Positions 1-9,380 of a DNA stretch of 64,000 nt are shown here, piece by piece. The DNA comes from JAAUTS01 sp034440395 (GTDB taxonomy: Bacteria > Verrucomicrobiota > Verrucomicrobiia > Methylacidiphilales > JAAUTS01), in the NCBI GenBank assembly GCA_034440395.1, contig JAWXBW010000047.1:26753-90752 (forward strand), given 5' to 3'. Each line of letters starts with the position of its first letter. Positions within the stretch are counted from its first letter, which is position 1. A model generated the notes under the pieces. It was not told the origin of the DNA. It worked only from the letters and a program-made list of their open reading frames with translations, and ran no database searches. Both the position numbers and the translations under genes were made by a program.

Positions 1-2
1 TC

Positions 3-1079
3 TTTAAAGATCGTGGTAACGACTTTGGCTCCCCCGTTTCAGGGGGCGGCTTTAGTAGTGAAAATTTGCAACCCCGCCAAGCCCGCGTGAACCTTAAAGT
101 CCCCCTCTTCTCGGGTCTGCGCGATATCGAGATAGCTAGGGCAGCTCGTGCTGAAATTGACGGAAATAGGCTAACCGCTGCCCGCCTGCGCCAAAACCTC
201 TACCTTAACGTAGCCGAATCCTATTACCAAACCCTAAACTATGAGGCCGATCTGCGCCTCCTTGCTTCTATTGAAAAAACTCTCCTGGAACGTAACGATG
301 TCCTAGAAAAACGCGTTAAACTCGGTAAGTCCCGCGACAGTGAACAATTCCAAGCCCGCACCACACTAGCCCAAGCCCGTGTTAGCGTGGAAAAAACTAA
401 AGGCCTCCTCGCCGCCACTCGCGAAATGCTCGCCTTCCTCATCGGAGTTCCTGCCACTCAGTGGAATCTGCAGCCAGACCTGACCGCCACGCCCAGTGGC
501 TTAGAGTTAGGCTCTTACCTCTCCCTCACCGCCAATCGCCCAGACGTGTTGGCTGCCGTCCAGTCCCAACGCTCTGCCCGAGCCCAACTCTCCGCCGCCA
601 AAGGCGAACATTTTCCTAAAGTGTCCTTTGAAGGAAACTACACCTTTTACGATTCTGACAGCCAACGTGATGGGGATTGGTCGGGCTTCCTTACCTTAGA
701 AATTCCTCTCTTTGATGGTGGCTCGATCGAAGCGCGGGTAGATCAAAACAAAGCGCTCTTCACTAAGAAGAAGCTCGACCTCTCCCAGCTTGAGCGCGAG
801 GCCGAACGCGACGTGCGCACGACTTTTAACCAATTTAACGCTTCCCTCGCTGAGCTGGCCAGCCTCCGTGAGGCGGTTAAAACAGCAGAGCTTAATTTCC
901 AAGCACAACAGTCTGATTACGATCTCCGCGTCGTCAATAACCTCGACGTGTTGGACGCACTGCAAACCCTCCATGATTTGCGCCGTAACGAAAGTGCTGC
1001 CCGGACCGACGTGCGCCTTAATTTAATCAAACTTTACATAGCCGCTGGTGCCACGGGAACTCAGCTAACTAAGAAATAA
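3..1079 (+). CDS. TolC-family outer membrane efflux protein (5' end missing)
   Basis: This is the C-terminal part of a TolC-type outer membrane channel that would carry substrates of the RND pump encoded just downstream across the outer membrane. The reading frame is open to the window edge, so the gene begins outside the window; the first TTG in frame (66) is not a convincing start. The visible 358 residues are rich in long helices and contain the typical repeated layout, with NVAESYYQTL early and LDVLDALQTL near the end. It lies 42 bases upstream of the pump gene. The periplasmic adaptor that normally completes such a set is not in the window and is probably further upstream. Confidence 0.88.
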   Translation, partial: FKDRGNDFGSPVSGGGFSSENLQPRQARVNLKVPLFSGLRDIEIARAARAEIDGNRLTAARLRQNLYLNVAESYYQTLNYEADLRLLASIEKTLLERNDVLEKRVKLGKSRDSEQFQARTTLAQARVSVEKTKGLLAATREMLAFLIGVPATQWNLQPDLTATPSGLELGSYLSLTANRPDVLAAVQSQRSARAQLSAAKGEHFPKVSFEGNYTFYDSDSQRDGDWSGFLTLEIPLFDGGSIEARVDQNKALFTKKKLDLSQLEREAERDVRTTFNQFNASLAELASLREAVKTAELNFQAQQSDYDLRVVNNLDVLDALQTLHDLRRNESAARTDVRLNLIKLYIAAGATGTQLTKK

Positions 1080-1121
1080 GGTTGAAGCACTTCACCTTAA
1101 TTAACCTTCGATTTATTGACT

Positions 1122-4100
1122 ATGAGTTTAACTGAAATATCTGTCCGCCGTCCCGTCTTTGCTTGGATGCTCATGTCCGCCCTGATTATTTTTGGGGCGA
1201 TTTGTTTTGGTCGGCTCGGGGTCAGCCTCTTGCCTGACGTAGAAGTTCCTAACGTCTTGGTGCAGATATCTTGGCCAGGTGCCGCACCAGAAGTAATGGA
1301 GACGGAAATCGTAGACCAGATGGAACAAGCACTGGTCAATGTCTCAGGTATTAAAAACCTCAACTCAACCATTTTTCAAGGCAGCGCGCAAATTAGCCTT
1401 GAGTTTTACCCCGGTCGTAACGCCGACGCCGCCCTTCTCGAAGTTCAGACCAATATCAACCGCGTCCGACTCCCTCTTCAAGTGGAGCAACCACTCATCC
1501 TCAAGGTTAACCCAACCGATCAAGAAATCATGTGGCTAGGTATCAGCAGTAATGAGCGCAGTATGTTAGAGCTGACAGTCTATGCCGAACGCTATTTGCG
1601 AGATAAATTTCAAGTCCTGCCTGGGGTTGGGCAACTCATCCTCAGTGGTTTTGCTGAGCGCAACTTACGTGTCTGGGTCGATCACGATAAATTGTCGCAA
1701 TATGACCTCACCATCCTCGACGTGCAGAATGCGCTCCGCACCCAGCACGTCGAACAGGCCGCTGGAATTTTAGAAAATAAGCAGCAAGAAATTAACGTCC
1801 GCCTCATGGGTGAAGGCATGACGACGGCGGAAGTCGGGGAAATTCTCATCAAACAACGCGGTGGCCTACCCATTTATAATTCCGTCATCCGCCTGAGCGA
1901 CGTAGCTCTAATAGAAGACGGCCTCAATGATGTGCGCTCCATCACCAAGATAGCTGGAGTGCGTGGTGGCGGGATCGGGTTCCGCAAACAGCGCGGAGCT
2001 AACTCCATTGAGGTGGCAAACGCGATCAAAAAAACGATCGAAGAGATTCGGCCAACTTTACCCAAAGATATTAAGATTGAAATGAACTACGACGAGTCGA
2101 AGTTCACGTCTGAGGCGGTGGAGGAGACGGAATTTACCCTGATCATTTCTGCTATTCTTACCGCCCTTGTTTGCTGGCTTTTCCTCGGCTCCCTTTCCAG
2201 CACTTTTAACGTCACCATGTCTATCCCAACTTCTGTTCTGGGAACTTTTATTATTCTCTACTTTTTTGGTTTTACCCTAAACATGTTTTCTTTATTAGCA
2301 CTATCACTAGCTATCGGCGTAGTGGTAGACGACGCCATCATGGTGCTGGAAAACATCGTCCGGCACATGGAGATGGGGAAAGATCGTGTACAAGCCGCTA
2401 TAGATGGCACGAAGGAGATTACGGGCCCAGCCATTGCTTCCACTCTGGCTGTTATCGCCGTTTTCCTCCCTGTTGCCTTCGTCCAAGGAACCGTTGGCCA
2501 GTTTCTCTTTCAATTCGGCATAACGATTTCCGCCGCCGTGGCACTCTCCCTCGTCGAGGCCCTCACCCTTACGCCCATGCGTTGCTCCATCTTCCTCTCC
2601 GTTAAGCGCGGTAATTTTATCACCAAGGGCGTGGATTCTTTCATGGAAAGGCTGACGCTCTCTTATCGACAAGCTCTACCTTTCTGCCTGCACCACCGGC
2701 TCCTTATCTTCGGGGCATTCATCGTTATCTTTTTAGTAACGCTTTTCGTTGCGACGAAAGTTCCTGGTGAATTCTCCCCAGCTCAAGACCAAGGCACGCT
2801 CCTCGTGCGCTTTGAAACACCCGTCGGCTCATCCCTCCCCTACACAGAAGAGCGTTTAGCGGAAGCGGAAAAAATCATTTCGGCACGTCCAGAAACGCGC
2901 ACCTATTTCTTAGCCGCTGGCAGTTTCTTTGATGGGAATGTTAACAATGGAATCATGTTCGTTGATTTGAAGCCTAAGTCGGAACGTAAACTCACCCAGC
3001 AGGAGATGATGTTAGAATTAAGACCTGAACTTGAAAAAATCCCGAATTTAAAATCCTTTCTTATCGATCTTTCTAAAGGTGGTCCCGACGGCGGTCTAGG
3101 CTTCCCCATCACCTTTACTCTGCAAGGACCTAACTTGAATGTGCTTAAAACTGAGTCGAGCCGCTTGATTGATTGGATGAAAAAAGAGAATTTAGCCGTG
3201 GACTTAAACACGGACTTTAAGGAGGGCCAACCCGAACTACGTGTCACCATAGATCGAGCAGCCGCCTCAGCACGCGGCGTAACGGTGCAAGCTGTTTCCG
3301 AAACCATCGCAGCAGCCGTCGGCGGCGTGCGCGAGGGTAAGTTCACCAACGATGACCGTCGCTATGATGTGCGCATACGTTTGCAAGCAGACGAGCGCAC
3401 CCAAGTCGAAGATTTAGATAAACTCACCGTGCGTAATATCTATGGAGAAATTGTTCCAATCAAAGAAGTAATCAAAACAGAACTAGTTTCCAGCCTGCAA
3501 ACCATTTCCCGTCGCAACCGAGAGCGTTCCATCACTCTTACGGGAAACCCAGCTCCTGGCATCGCTGAAAATATTTCACTGGCTCGGATTAAGGAATATG
3601 CAGCCCAGACCTTGCCCTCAGGCTATCGTTTGATTCCTTCTCAATCCGCTGAGACCAATGCACAGTTCGGTAAGGATATGGGTCTAGCATTAGCTTTAGG
3701 GCTTCTAGTCGCTTATATGATTTTAGCGGCACAATTTAACAGTTTTGCGCAACCTTTAATTATTCTCTTAGCCATACCCTTTGCCTTAAGCGGAGCCGCC
3801 TTAGGACTTTTTGCCTTTGGCCAAACATGGAATCTTTTCAGCATCATCGGTCTTCTTTTATTGTTCGGAATCGTAAAGAAAAATTCCATTTTGCTTGTGG
3901 AATTCACCGATAAAGTGCGAGAACATGAAAAGCTAGCGCCAGACGATGCCTTGCTAAAAGCCTGTCCTATTCGCCTGCGTCCTGTGCTCATGACTTCTTT
4001 TGCCACCATAGCAGCCGCTATTCCCCCAGCCCTCGCCTTTGGGCCTGGAGCGGAGAGCCGTGTGCCGATGGCTTTAACCATCCTTTGCGGCTCTCTAGTT

Positions 4101-4220
4101 TCCATGTTAGCCACTTTGTTTATTGTCCCCTGCGCTTACAGTTTAGTGGAAAGTATCCGGACGTGGCTTAGGAGTAAATTTTTTAACGTGCCGGCGTCGC
4201 CCTCCCCTTCATCATCTTAA
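1122..4220 (+). CDS. RND-family multidrug efflux permease (AcrB/HAE1 type)
   Basis: Inner-membrane proton-driven efflux pump of 1032 residues, the usual length for the AcrB/MexB family. The N-terminus shows the family pattern of a short cytoplasmic segment (SVRRPVFAWML) leading into TM1. The membrane core contains VVVDDAIMVLEN, which carries the paired acidic residues of the proton relay, and the second half has the matching GIVKKNSILLVEF. Two large periplasmic regions separate the helices. I chose the ATG at 1122 because a TTG six bases earlier adds only two residues. The TolC gene directly upstream supports a tripartite pump. The substrate cannot be read from sequence. Confidence 0.95.
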   Translation: MSLTEISVRRPVFAWMLMSALIIFGAICFGRLGVSLLPDVEVPNVLVQISWPGAAPEVMETEIVDQMEQALVNVSGIKNLNSTIFQGSAQISLEFYPGRNADAALLEVQTNINRVRLPLQVEQPLILKVNPTDQEIMWLGISSNERSMLELTVYAERYLRDKFQVLPGVGQLILSGFAERNLRVWVDHDKLSQYDLTILDVQNALRTQHVEQAAGILENKQQEINVRLMGEGMTTAEVGEILIKQRGGLPIYNSVIRLSDVALIEDGLNDVRSITKIAGVRGGGIGFRKQRGANSIEVANAIKKTIEEIRPTLPKDIKIEMNYDESKFTSEAVEETEFTLIISAILTALVCWLFLGSLSSTFNVTMSIPTSVLGTFIILYFFGFTLNMFSLLALSLAIGVVVDDAIMVLENIVRHMEMGKDRVQAAIDGTKEITGPAIASTLAVIAVFLPVAFVQGTVGQFLFQFGITISAAVALSLVEALTLTPMRCSIFLSVKRGNFITKGVDSFMERLTLSYRQALPFCLHHRLLIFGAFIVIFLVTLFVATKVPGEFSPAQDQGTLLVRFETPVGSSLPYTEERLAEAEKIISARPETRTYFLAAGSFFDGNVNNGIMFVDLKPKSERKLTQQEMMLELRPELEKIPNLKSFLIDLSKGGPDGGLGFPITFTLQGPNLNVLKTESSRLIDWMKKENLAVDLNTDFKEGQPELRVTIDRAAASARGVTVQAVSETIAAAVGGVREGKFTNDDRRYDVRIRLQADERTQVEDLDKLTVRNIYGEIVPIKEVIKTELVSSLQTISRRNRERSITLTGNPAPGIAENISLARIKEYAAQTLPSGYRLIPSQSAETNAQFGKDMGLALALGLLVAYMILAAQFNSFAQPLIILLAIPFALSGAALGLFAFGQTWNLFSIIGLLLLFGIVKKNSILLVEFTDKVREHEKLAPDDALLKACPIRLRPVLMTSFATIAAAIPPALAFGPGAESRVPMALTILCGSLVSMLATLFIVPCAYSLVESIRTWLRSKFFNVPASPSPSSS

Positions 4221-4341
4221 AACCGTAAACGCTGAGCGAGCCCTCCGCATTCCTTTATTGCCTTTTACATCCATCTGTACAAAGTAATGAAGGAGTTCGT
4301 TAAAAACCCTATTATACCTAACCCCAACCTAGGAAAAACTT

Positions 4342-4443
4342 ATGTCAAAAGCCCAAGATTCTCGTAAAGAAACCAAAAAGAAACCCGCCAAAACCAAATC
4401 GGAAAAGAAAGCTGCTAAGATCGAGAAGCAGAAAAATCGCTAA
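4342..4443 (+). CDS. Tiny lysine-rich basic protein (33 aa)
   Basis: An ATG ORF of 33 codons preceded at good spacing by AGGA (4331-4334). About 40% of the residues are lysine or arginine and there are almost no hydrophobic residues, so the product is very basic and probably disordered. It starts MSKAQDSRKETKKK and ends KIEKQKNR. From memory, short proteins of this style occur in many bacteria with no known function; nucleic-acid or ribosome binding would be a guess. The gene stands alone between the efflux permease and panD. Confidence 0.55.
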   Translation: MSKAQDSRKETKKKPAKTKSEKKAAKIEKQKNR

Positions 4444-4559
4444 GCCTTCTAACTTAACTTTCGCATGCGCTGTGCAGTAAATTAGGACGGCACACCTTTC
4501 TCCGCACCTAGCCTAAAATCTGGCTAGTTATTTAAAAGCTCTTCGCTATATTGTTCTCC

Positions 4560-4907
4560 ATGTTACGCCATTTACTGAAGTCTAAGCTGCACCGTGCCTT
4601 CATCACGGACGCCAATGTCGAATACGAAGGGAGCATCACGATCCCTGAAGATCTCATGGGCTTGACCAATCTTTGGGAGGGCGAAAAAGTCCTCGTTACC
4701 TCCATCACGAGTGGTGCACGATTAGAAACGTATGTGCAAAAGGGCGTGGCTGGTTCTGGTAAAATTATTGTGAATGGCGGGGCTGCTCATCTCATTAAAC
4801 AAGGGGAGCGTGTGAGTATCATGGCCTTTGCCAGCTCCGATATTCCGATCGAACCCCGGCGGATTCTTTGCAATGATCAGAATGAAGTTATCTCGACCTA
4901 TCGTTAA
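4560..4907 (+). CDS. panD: Aspartate 1-decarboxylase
   Basis: PanD converts L-aspartate to beta-alanine for pantothenate and coenzyme A synthesis. It is a pyruvoyl enzyme that cleaves itself between Gly24 and Ser25. With the ATG at 4560 the protein is 115 residues and the cleavage site (YEGS) falls exactly at 24/25. Lys9, Arg54, Thr57 and Tyr58 are also at their standard positions, which fixes the start three codons after an upstream TTG. No other pantothenate gene is nearby. It converges with the anti-sigma-like gene on the opposite strand. Confidence 0.96.
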   Translation: MLRHLLKSKLHRAFITDANVEYEGSITIPEDLMGLTNLWEGEKVLVTSITSGARLETYVQKGVAGSGKIIVNGGAAHLIKQGERVSIMAFASSDIPIEPRRILCNDQNEVISTYR

Positions 4908-4923
4908 CCAAAGCAAAGCGTAG

Positions 4924-5673
4924 TTAAAGAAAATCTGCGATCCGCACGCCAGGATCGTGCCCGACGAGGACATAGGCATTCATTTCGTCATACCATGTTG
5001 CGATTGGTAACCCACCGATACGGGTGATTTCCTTCACTTGCCGCTCAGGCAAATTCCCGAGTATTTGCCTATTTAAAATGAATAAGTGGGCTACTTGATT
5101 TTGCTGATCTTTAAAACAAACCATGGCTAAGCGGTGACCTCTCCAGTCGATGACACGACATCCAAAGGCCTTACTCTGACCGATGCCACCACTCACGTTA
5201 ATGCGTGAAGCTAATTTCTGAGCAATCACCCAGTCTATGACCTGGCCTTGCTCTTGAGATGTGTAATCTAGATTCATGCCCTGATCGATAAAGCTCCCGG
5301 CTAATTGTGCTACGTCATCACGATATTCGGCTAGAGTAGGCTTAAGAAGGGATGTTGGCCGCATGAAAATCCCTAAACCTAAAACAACGAAAAGAACCGC
5401 TGCTAAAGCCCAGCCGTAAGGATGATTCCACCAAGGTTTGCTCAAGCATTCTTGCCGAGAGGTAAGGATGGTAGTTTTTAAATCTTTAGGCACACAACAG
5501 CAAGAAAGTTTGTCACAGATTAGACGGTCAAAAGTCTGTTGCTCTGCCAACCACTGCGCTAGCTCGGGATCACATTTAGCCTGCTCCAACGCTTCTTTCA
5601 TACGTGGATCTTGCGCCTCCTGACCATCGGGTCGATAGGCACTTAAGAGTAGTTTAGCTTCTGAATTATCCAC
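4924..5673 (-). CDS. Membrane-anchored anti-sigma-factor-like protein
   Basis: 249-residue protein whose GTG start overlaps the end of the ECF sigma gene by 8 bases, so the two are translationally coupled. The first 75 residues are soluble and acidic, as in the sigma-binding part of an anti-sigma factor. One TM segment follows at about residues 88-104 (WALAAVLFVVLGLGIFM), then a periplasmic domain of about 140 residues. The zinc anti-sigma signature His-x3-Cys-x2-Cys is not visible; a Cys cluster (LSCCC) lies near residue 57 instead. The role is inferred from position and topology, since the sequence itself belongs to no family I recognise. Confidence 0.65.
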   Translation of the reverse strand: MDNSEAKLLLSAYRPDGQEAQDPRMKEALEQAKCDPELAQWLAEQQTFDRLICDKLSCCCVPKDLKTTILTSRQECLSKPWWNHPYGWALAAVLFVVLGLGIFMRPTSLLKPTLAEYRDDVAQLAGSFIDQGMNLDYTSQEQGQVIDWVIAQKLASRINVSGGIGQSKAFGCRVIDWRGHRLAMVCFKDQQNQVAHLFILNRQILGNLPERQVKEITRIGGLPIATWYDEMNAYVLVGHDPGVRIADFL

Positions 5674-6226
5674 GGGATTCTCCTTGACGTTGGCCTTCTT
5701 GATAGGGGCTTAGATGTATAATTTTAGCAGAAGTTTCTTGTGTAGCTTGGTGTAGTTTTTTCTTCAATTCTTGTTTACCTCTCGAAAGTCGCGACATGAC
5801 CGTGCCTATGGGTATGTCTAAGATTTCAGCTATTTCCTGATAGGAATGTTGTTGTAAGTAAAAAAGCGTAAGGGGTGCGCGGTAAAGGTCATCTACTTTT
5901 TGTAAAGCCAGCATGACAGAGTCCCCGTCTAATTTAGTGGCTATCTCCGAAATGACCACGGGCAGCTCGTGTTCGACTTCACTCACTTCGATTTCAGGGA
6001 ACTTAAGAAGGCGACGGCGCGAGCCGAGGAATTCGCGGTGCAAGGTCGTAAAGAGCCAAGTCTTAACTTTTGTGCGGTCAAGAAGCTGATGTCCCTTCGT
6101 AGCCCAGCGGTAGAAAGTCTGCTGTGTTAGATCAGCTGCGTCGGCCTCCCGTTGGCTAAGGCTGTAACCGAAGCGGTAGAGCGGCTCGTAATACTGCTCA
6201 ACCAATTGTTCAAATGAAAAATCCAT
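5666..6226 (-). CDS. ECF-type RNA polymerase sigma factor
   Basis: 186-residue sigma-70 family protein with only regions 2 and 4. Region 2 spans about residues 8-75 and includes the core-binding DLTQQTFYRWA helix. Region 4 spans about 110-165 and contains the helix-turn-helix HSYQEIAEILDIPIGTVMSRL. It would direct transcription of a stress or envelope regulon when released by the coupled protein downstream. The gene diverges from the hybrid histidine kinase with 96 bases between them, which may hold promoters for both. The target regulon is not visible in the window. Confidence 0.93.
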   Translation of the reverse strand: MDFSFEQLVEQYYEPLYRFGYSLSQREADAADLTQQTFYRWATKGHQLLDRTKVKTWLFTTLHREFLGSRRRLLKFPEIEVSEVEHELPVVISEIATKLDGDSVMLALQKVDDLYRAPLTLFYLQQHSYQEIAEILDIPIGTVMSRLSRGKQELKKKLHQATQETSAKIIHLSPYQEGQRQGESRG

Positions 6227-6322
6227 CTCGTGTAAGACTAGCTAGACCCCAGCTTTATTCCAACTTTTTCAAATAAATGATTACAAGAAAATCGAGGCAT
6301 AAGTTATGCTTACTTTAAATCT

Positions 6323-7993
6323 GTGAATCAAGACTCCGTTATCCAAGCCATTCAAGAGATATTACAAGCCATCCAAGGAAATAAGCCGTTGGACGAAATC
6401 ATGCAGCTTATCCTAAAATGGGCCTGCACCATTACTGGTAGCGTGCATGGCTCGTTTTTAACTATCAACCACTCCGCTAAATATCTAGAAATTACCTCTG
6501 TTCATGGACCCGACTGGACACCCGAAATTCAGGCGCGTAAACTGCAACTAGGCGAAGGCATAACAGGTAGAGTAGCAGTATCCGGTGAGCCTTATCTTTG
6601 TCACGATACTACGAAAGATCCTAACTACATTTCGTGGTTTGACTACGTGCGCTGCGAAATGGCCGTTCCCATACGTATCCAAAATGAACTCTGGGGAATT
6701 ATTAACTTGGACGGGAATAAGCCCCACGAATACACTCAGGTCAGCTTAACTCAAATTACCCTTTTCGCACAATTAGCCGCCTCGGCGGTGGATCTCCACC
6801 TTAAATGGAATCTAGAACGTCGTGTGCAACAAGAACTCCTTGAGTCTGAGAAATTAAGCTCCCTTGGAAAACTCATCGCCGGCTTAGCTCACGAACTTAA
6901 TAATCCCCTGACTGCCATCTTAGGAGGTGTCTCCGTCCTAGCCTACGACATCCAAGATCCTGATCAAAAAGAGATGTTAGAAGGCATCGCCAACGAAGCC
7001 CAACGTGCGGCCGACCTGATCAAAGATCTCTTAGCCTTTGCCCGACGACAGCCCAATAAAACGGAAATACGCCCCATTGACTCCATCATTCAAGAGACCT
7101 GCGGCATCATGCGCCATCAGCTTAAATTTAAAAACATCCGCCTCACCCTTGGTCTGCTGGACAAATCCCCTCTCGTTAATGTCAACCCATCGCAAATAAG
7201 CCAAGTCTTACTTAACTTAATTAATAACGCCGAGCAGGCTATCGAAATGGAAGGCCGGAGTGACGGTAAAATCAACATTGAAGTAGAAGAAACCGAGACT
7301 TCAGTTTTCGTTAACATTATTGATAACGGAATCGGCATGTTAGATGCCACCCGCAACTCCATCTACGACCCCTTTTTCACCACGAAAGAAGTAGGTAAAG
7401 GCACTGGCTTAGGACTCTCCATTTCCCAAGGTATTATCCATACCCACGGTGGCACCATCACCTGTAGCAGTGGCCTTCATGCCGGCACCACTTTTACCAT
7501 TAAACTTCCGCGATCTTACGATACCCCCACCCTTTCCAAATCACTAACCCCATCTCACAAAACACTCTCAACCCAACATGTGCCAGCCTTGCAGCATCTC
7601 CGTATCCTCGTGGTGGATGATGAGGAATTAATCCGCATCGGTCTAAGCAGATATTTAAAGAGCCTAAATCACGACGTTCATCAAGCTGGAGATGCCCAAT
7701 ACGCCCTCGCCCTAGCGCATGCTACGAAGTTTGACTTGATCATTTCAGACATACGCATGCCACGTATGACTGGAATAGAACTTTACTACAGCCTGATTGA
7801 GATCGATCCACAGTACCGTAAACGCTTTATCTTTATCACAGGAGACCTTGTCGCCAGCGAGCTCCTCGCTCAAGTGAGGGCAACGCAGTGTCCTCTAGTA
7901 GAAAAACCTTTTAACTTTCAATCCATTTTCGAACTACTTCCCCAGCCTAGAGCAAGTGGCCGCTCTACCACTTCCTTGAATATGCTTGTTTAA
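6323..7993 (+). CDS. Cytosolic hybrid histidine kinase (GAF-HisKA-HATPase-REC)
   Basis: 556-residue sensor kinase with no TM segment. A GAF sensor domain (about 15-165) is followed by the HisKA dimerisation helix with phospho-acceptor His in LAHELNNP (about 192). Next comes the ATPase domain with an N box (LINNAEQAI), a G1 box (DNGIGM) and a G2 box (GKGTGLGLS). A C-terminal receiver domain (about 430-545) holds the acidic VVDDEE pair, the phospho-acceptor Asp in ISDIRMP and the lysine in VEKPF. The start is GTG. No cognate response regulator is adjacent. The kinase diverges from the ECF sigma gene. The signal is unknown; GAF domains bind small molecules, haem or cyclic nucleotides. Confidence 0.93.
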   Translation: MNQDSVIQAIQEILQAIQGNKPLDEIMQLILKWACTITGSVHGSFLTINHSAKYLEITSVHGPDWTPEIQARKLQLGEGITGRVAVSGEPYLCHDTTKDPNYISWFDYVRCEMAVPIRIQNELWGIINLDGNKPHEYTQVSLTQITLFAQLAASAVDLHLKWNLERRVQQELLESEKLSSLGKLIAGLAHELNNPLTAILGGVSVLAYDIQDPDQKEMLEGIANEAQRAADLIKDLLAFARRQPNKTEIRPIDSIIQETCGIMRHQLKFKNIRLTLGLLDKSPLVNVNPSQISQVLLNLINNAEQAIEMEGRSDGKINIEVEETETSVFVNIIDNGIGMLDATRNSIYDPFFTTKEVGKGTGLGLSISQGIIHTHGGTITCSSGLHAGTTFTIKLPRSYDTPTLSKSLTPSHKTLSTQHVPALQHLRILVVDDEELIRIGLSRYLKSLNHDVHQAGDAQYALALAHATKFDLIISDIRMPRMTGIELYYSLIEIDPQYRKRFIFITGDLVASELLAQVRATQCPLVEKPFNFQSIFELLPQPRASGRSTTSLNMLV

Positions 7994-8045
7994 ATAACTA
8001 AAAAGCATCCTTGTTTTGCCTCTCCCACCGTGCTAATTTTTACCC

Positions 8046-8471
8046 ATGCACATGATATCTACAGAAACTACTCAAGACCTCATTACTCAAAAAACGCGTG
8101 AACTTTGCGAAGCTCTTCTCCTAGACACGCGCTTCAGCGATAGTCGTCGCCAGATCGAAGGCTTTTTAGCCGATCAAGTTGCGCAAGAACAATACCGCGA
8201 CGTCAGCGACCGTGGCCGCCTCTTACGTGATAAGCAAATGCAAAATGTTCCTCTCAATGATACAGAAGTGGATGAGTTTGAAAAAATTCGCTTTGAGCTT
8301 CTAGAAAATCCTGTGGCCCAGAATTTCATTGAGCTCCAAGCCCAGATGAATGAAGTGCAGGATGGTATCAATAAAATGATTAGCAAAACCTTTGAATTAG
8401 GTCGGGTTCCAGAAGATGCTGACCTAAATTGTGGCGACCAATCTTGCGGCACAGGCTGCGGCTGCCAATAA
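8046..8471 (+). CDS. YlbF/YmcA-family protein with cysteine-rich tail
   Basis: 141-residue, largely helical protein of the YlbF (DUF964) family. In Bacillus, YlbF and YmcA belong to a complex that modulates RNase Y and RNA processing. The family body covers about residues 5-125. The last dozen residues hold four cysteines (CGDQSCGTGCGCQ), which could bind a metal or an iron-sulfur cluster. Bacillus YlbF and YmcA do carry iron-sulfur clusters, which makes this reasonable but unproven. A second ATG lies two codons downstream. The gene stands alone. Confidence 0.75.
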   Translation: MHMISTETTQDLITQKTRELCEALLLDTRFSDSRRQIEGFLADQVAQEQYRDVSDRGRLLRDKQMQNVPLNDTEVDEFEKIRFELLENPVAQNFIELQAQMNEVQDGINKMISKTFELGRVPEDADLNCGDQSCGTGCGCQ

Positions 8472-8608
8472 CAAATTTCCATAACGCAGAAGTTTTTGTA
8501 GTGGCCGTTGGCGTTGGTTCCACCTAGAGCACTGGTTCATCTAAGACCTAGCAGCAACCCCTTACTGCATAATAACGATTAGAAATTAATGACTACCTAG
8601 AATAGACG

Positions 8609-9078
8609 ATGAAACTTCTAAGCTTAGACATTGTTATCCAGACACTTAATCAAGCTCAGGTTCGTTATCTCATTGTCGGGGGACTAGCGGTTAATGCACA
8701 TGGCTATGTGCGCACGACGATGGATGTAGATTTAGTTAACAATTAACGAAAGATAATTTGCACTCCGCCTTTCAAGCCTTGCTCTCGATAGGCTATAAAG
8801 TGGAGCAATTTTCGGATCCACTGCTCCGTGAACAATGGCGGCGTGAAAAAGGCATGTTGGTGCTTAAGTTTTGGAGCGAGCTACATCGTGAAACTCCTTT
8901 GGATGTTTTTGTTTATGATCCCTTTCCCTTTGATGAGGAATACGACCCAGCTATTATTTCAGGTCATCCGCCAGCGCGTTTTGTTGCACTTATAGCATTA
9001 CTTAAGATGAAGCATGAAGCGGAGTGCACTAAAGATAAATTAAATATTGAAAACCTTACTTTTATTCAGGATGCGTAA
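8609..9078 (+). pseudogene. Frameshifted nucleotidyltransferase (MNT/AbiEii-like)
   Basis: Reading starts at the ATG at 8609 and gives a nucleotidyltransferase N-terminus with the core motif YLIVGGLAVNAHG and the metal-binding RTTMDVDL. It then stops at a TAA (8744-8746). In the next frame the sequence resumes as QLTKDNLHSAFQALLSIGY and runs intact to 9078, matching the continuation of the same family. One base appears to be missing near 8738-8742. The catalytic residues are preserved, so the lesion looks recent or could be a sequencing error. A small partner gene follows 6 bases downstream. Such pairs usually behave as toxin-antitoxin or defence modules. Confidence 0.75.
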
Positions 9079-9083
9079 CTAAG

Positions 9084-9335
9084 ATGAATTCTGAAGAACA
9101 ACCTCATCTTGAAATCCCCGTGGCATCCACAGATATCCAATGGGACGAATGCACGTCCCAAGGTGCCGATCGTGCCTATATTCGGGAAGCTTTGCGCTGG
9201 ACTATACGGCAATGCTTGGAATGTCTGAACGACATGTGTGATCTAGCCCGATCCATGATTGCGGAGCGCCAGAAAAAAGGTCTAGCCTACATTGATCCTT
9301 ACACGGGAGAATGCGTGAAAGCCCGTAAGATTTAA
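9084..9335 (+). CDS. Small partner protein of a nucleotidyltransferase module
   Basis: 83-residue protein beginning 6 bases after the broken nucleotidyltransferase gene, so the two were an operon. The middle (AYIREALRWTIRQCLECLNDMCDLARSMIAER, residues about 31-62) is a helical stretch like the short proteins often paired with MNT-type nucleotidyltransferases. I cannot assign a function beyond this association. The ORF itself is intact. Confidence 0.55.
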   Translation: MNSEEQPHLEIPVASTDIQWDECTSQGADRAYIREALRWTIRQCLECLNDMCDLARSMIAERQKKGLAYIDPYTGECVKARKI

Positions 9336-9380
9336 AGCGGAGCCTAGTTCCACCTGAAAAGACGGCGGCGACAGAAATAT

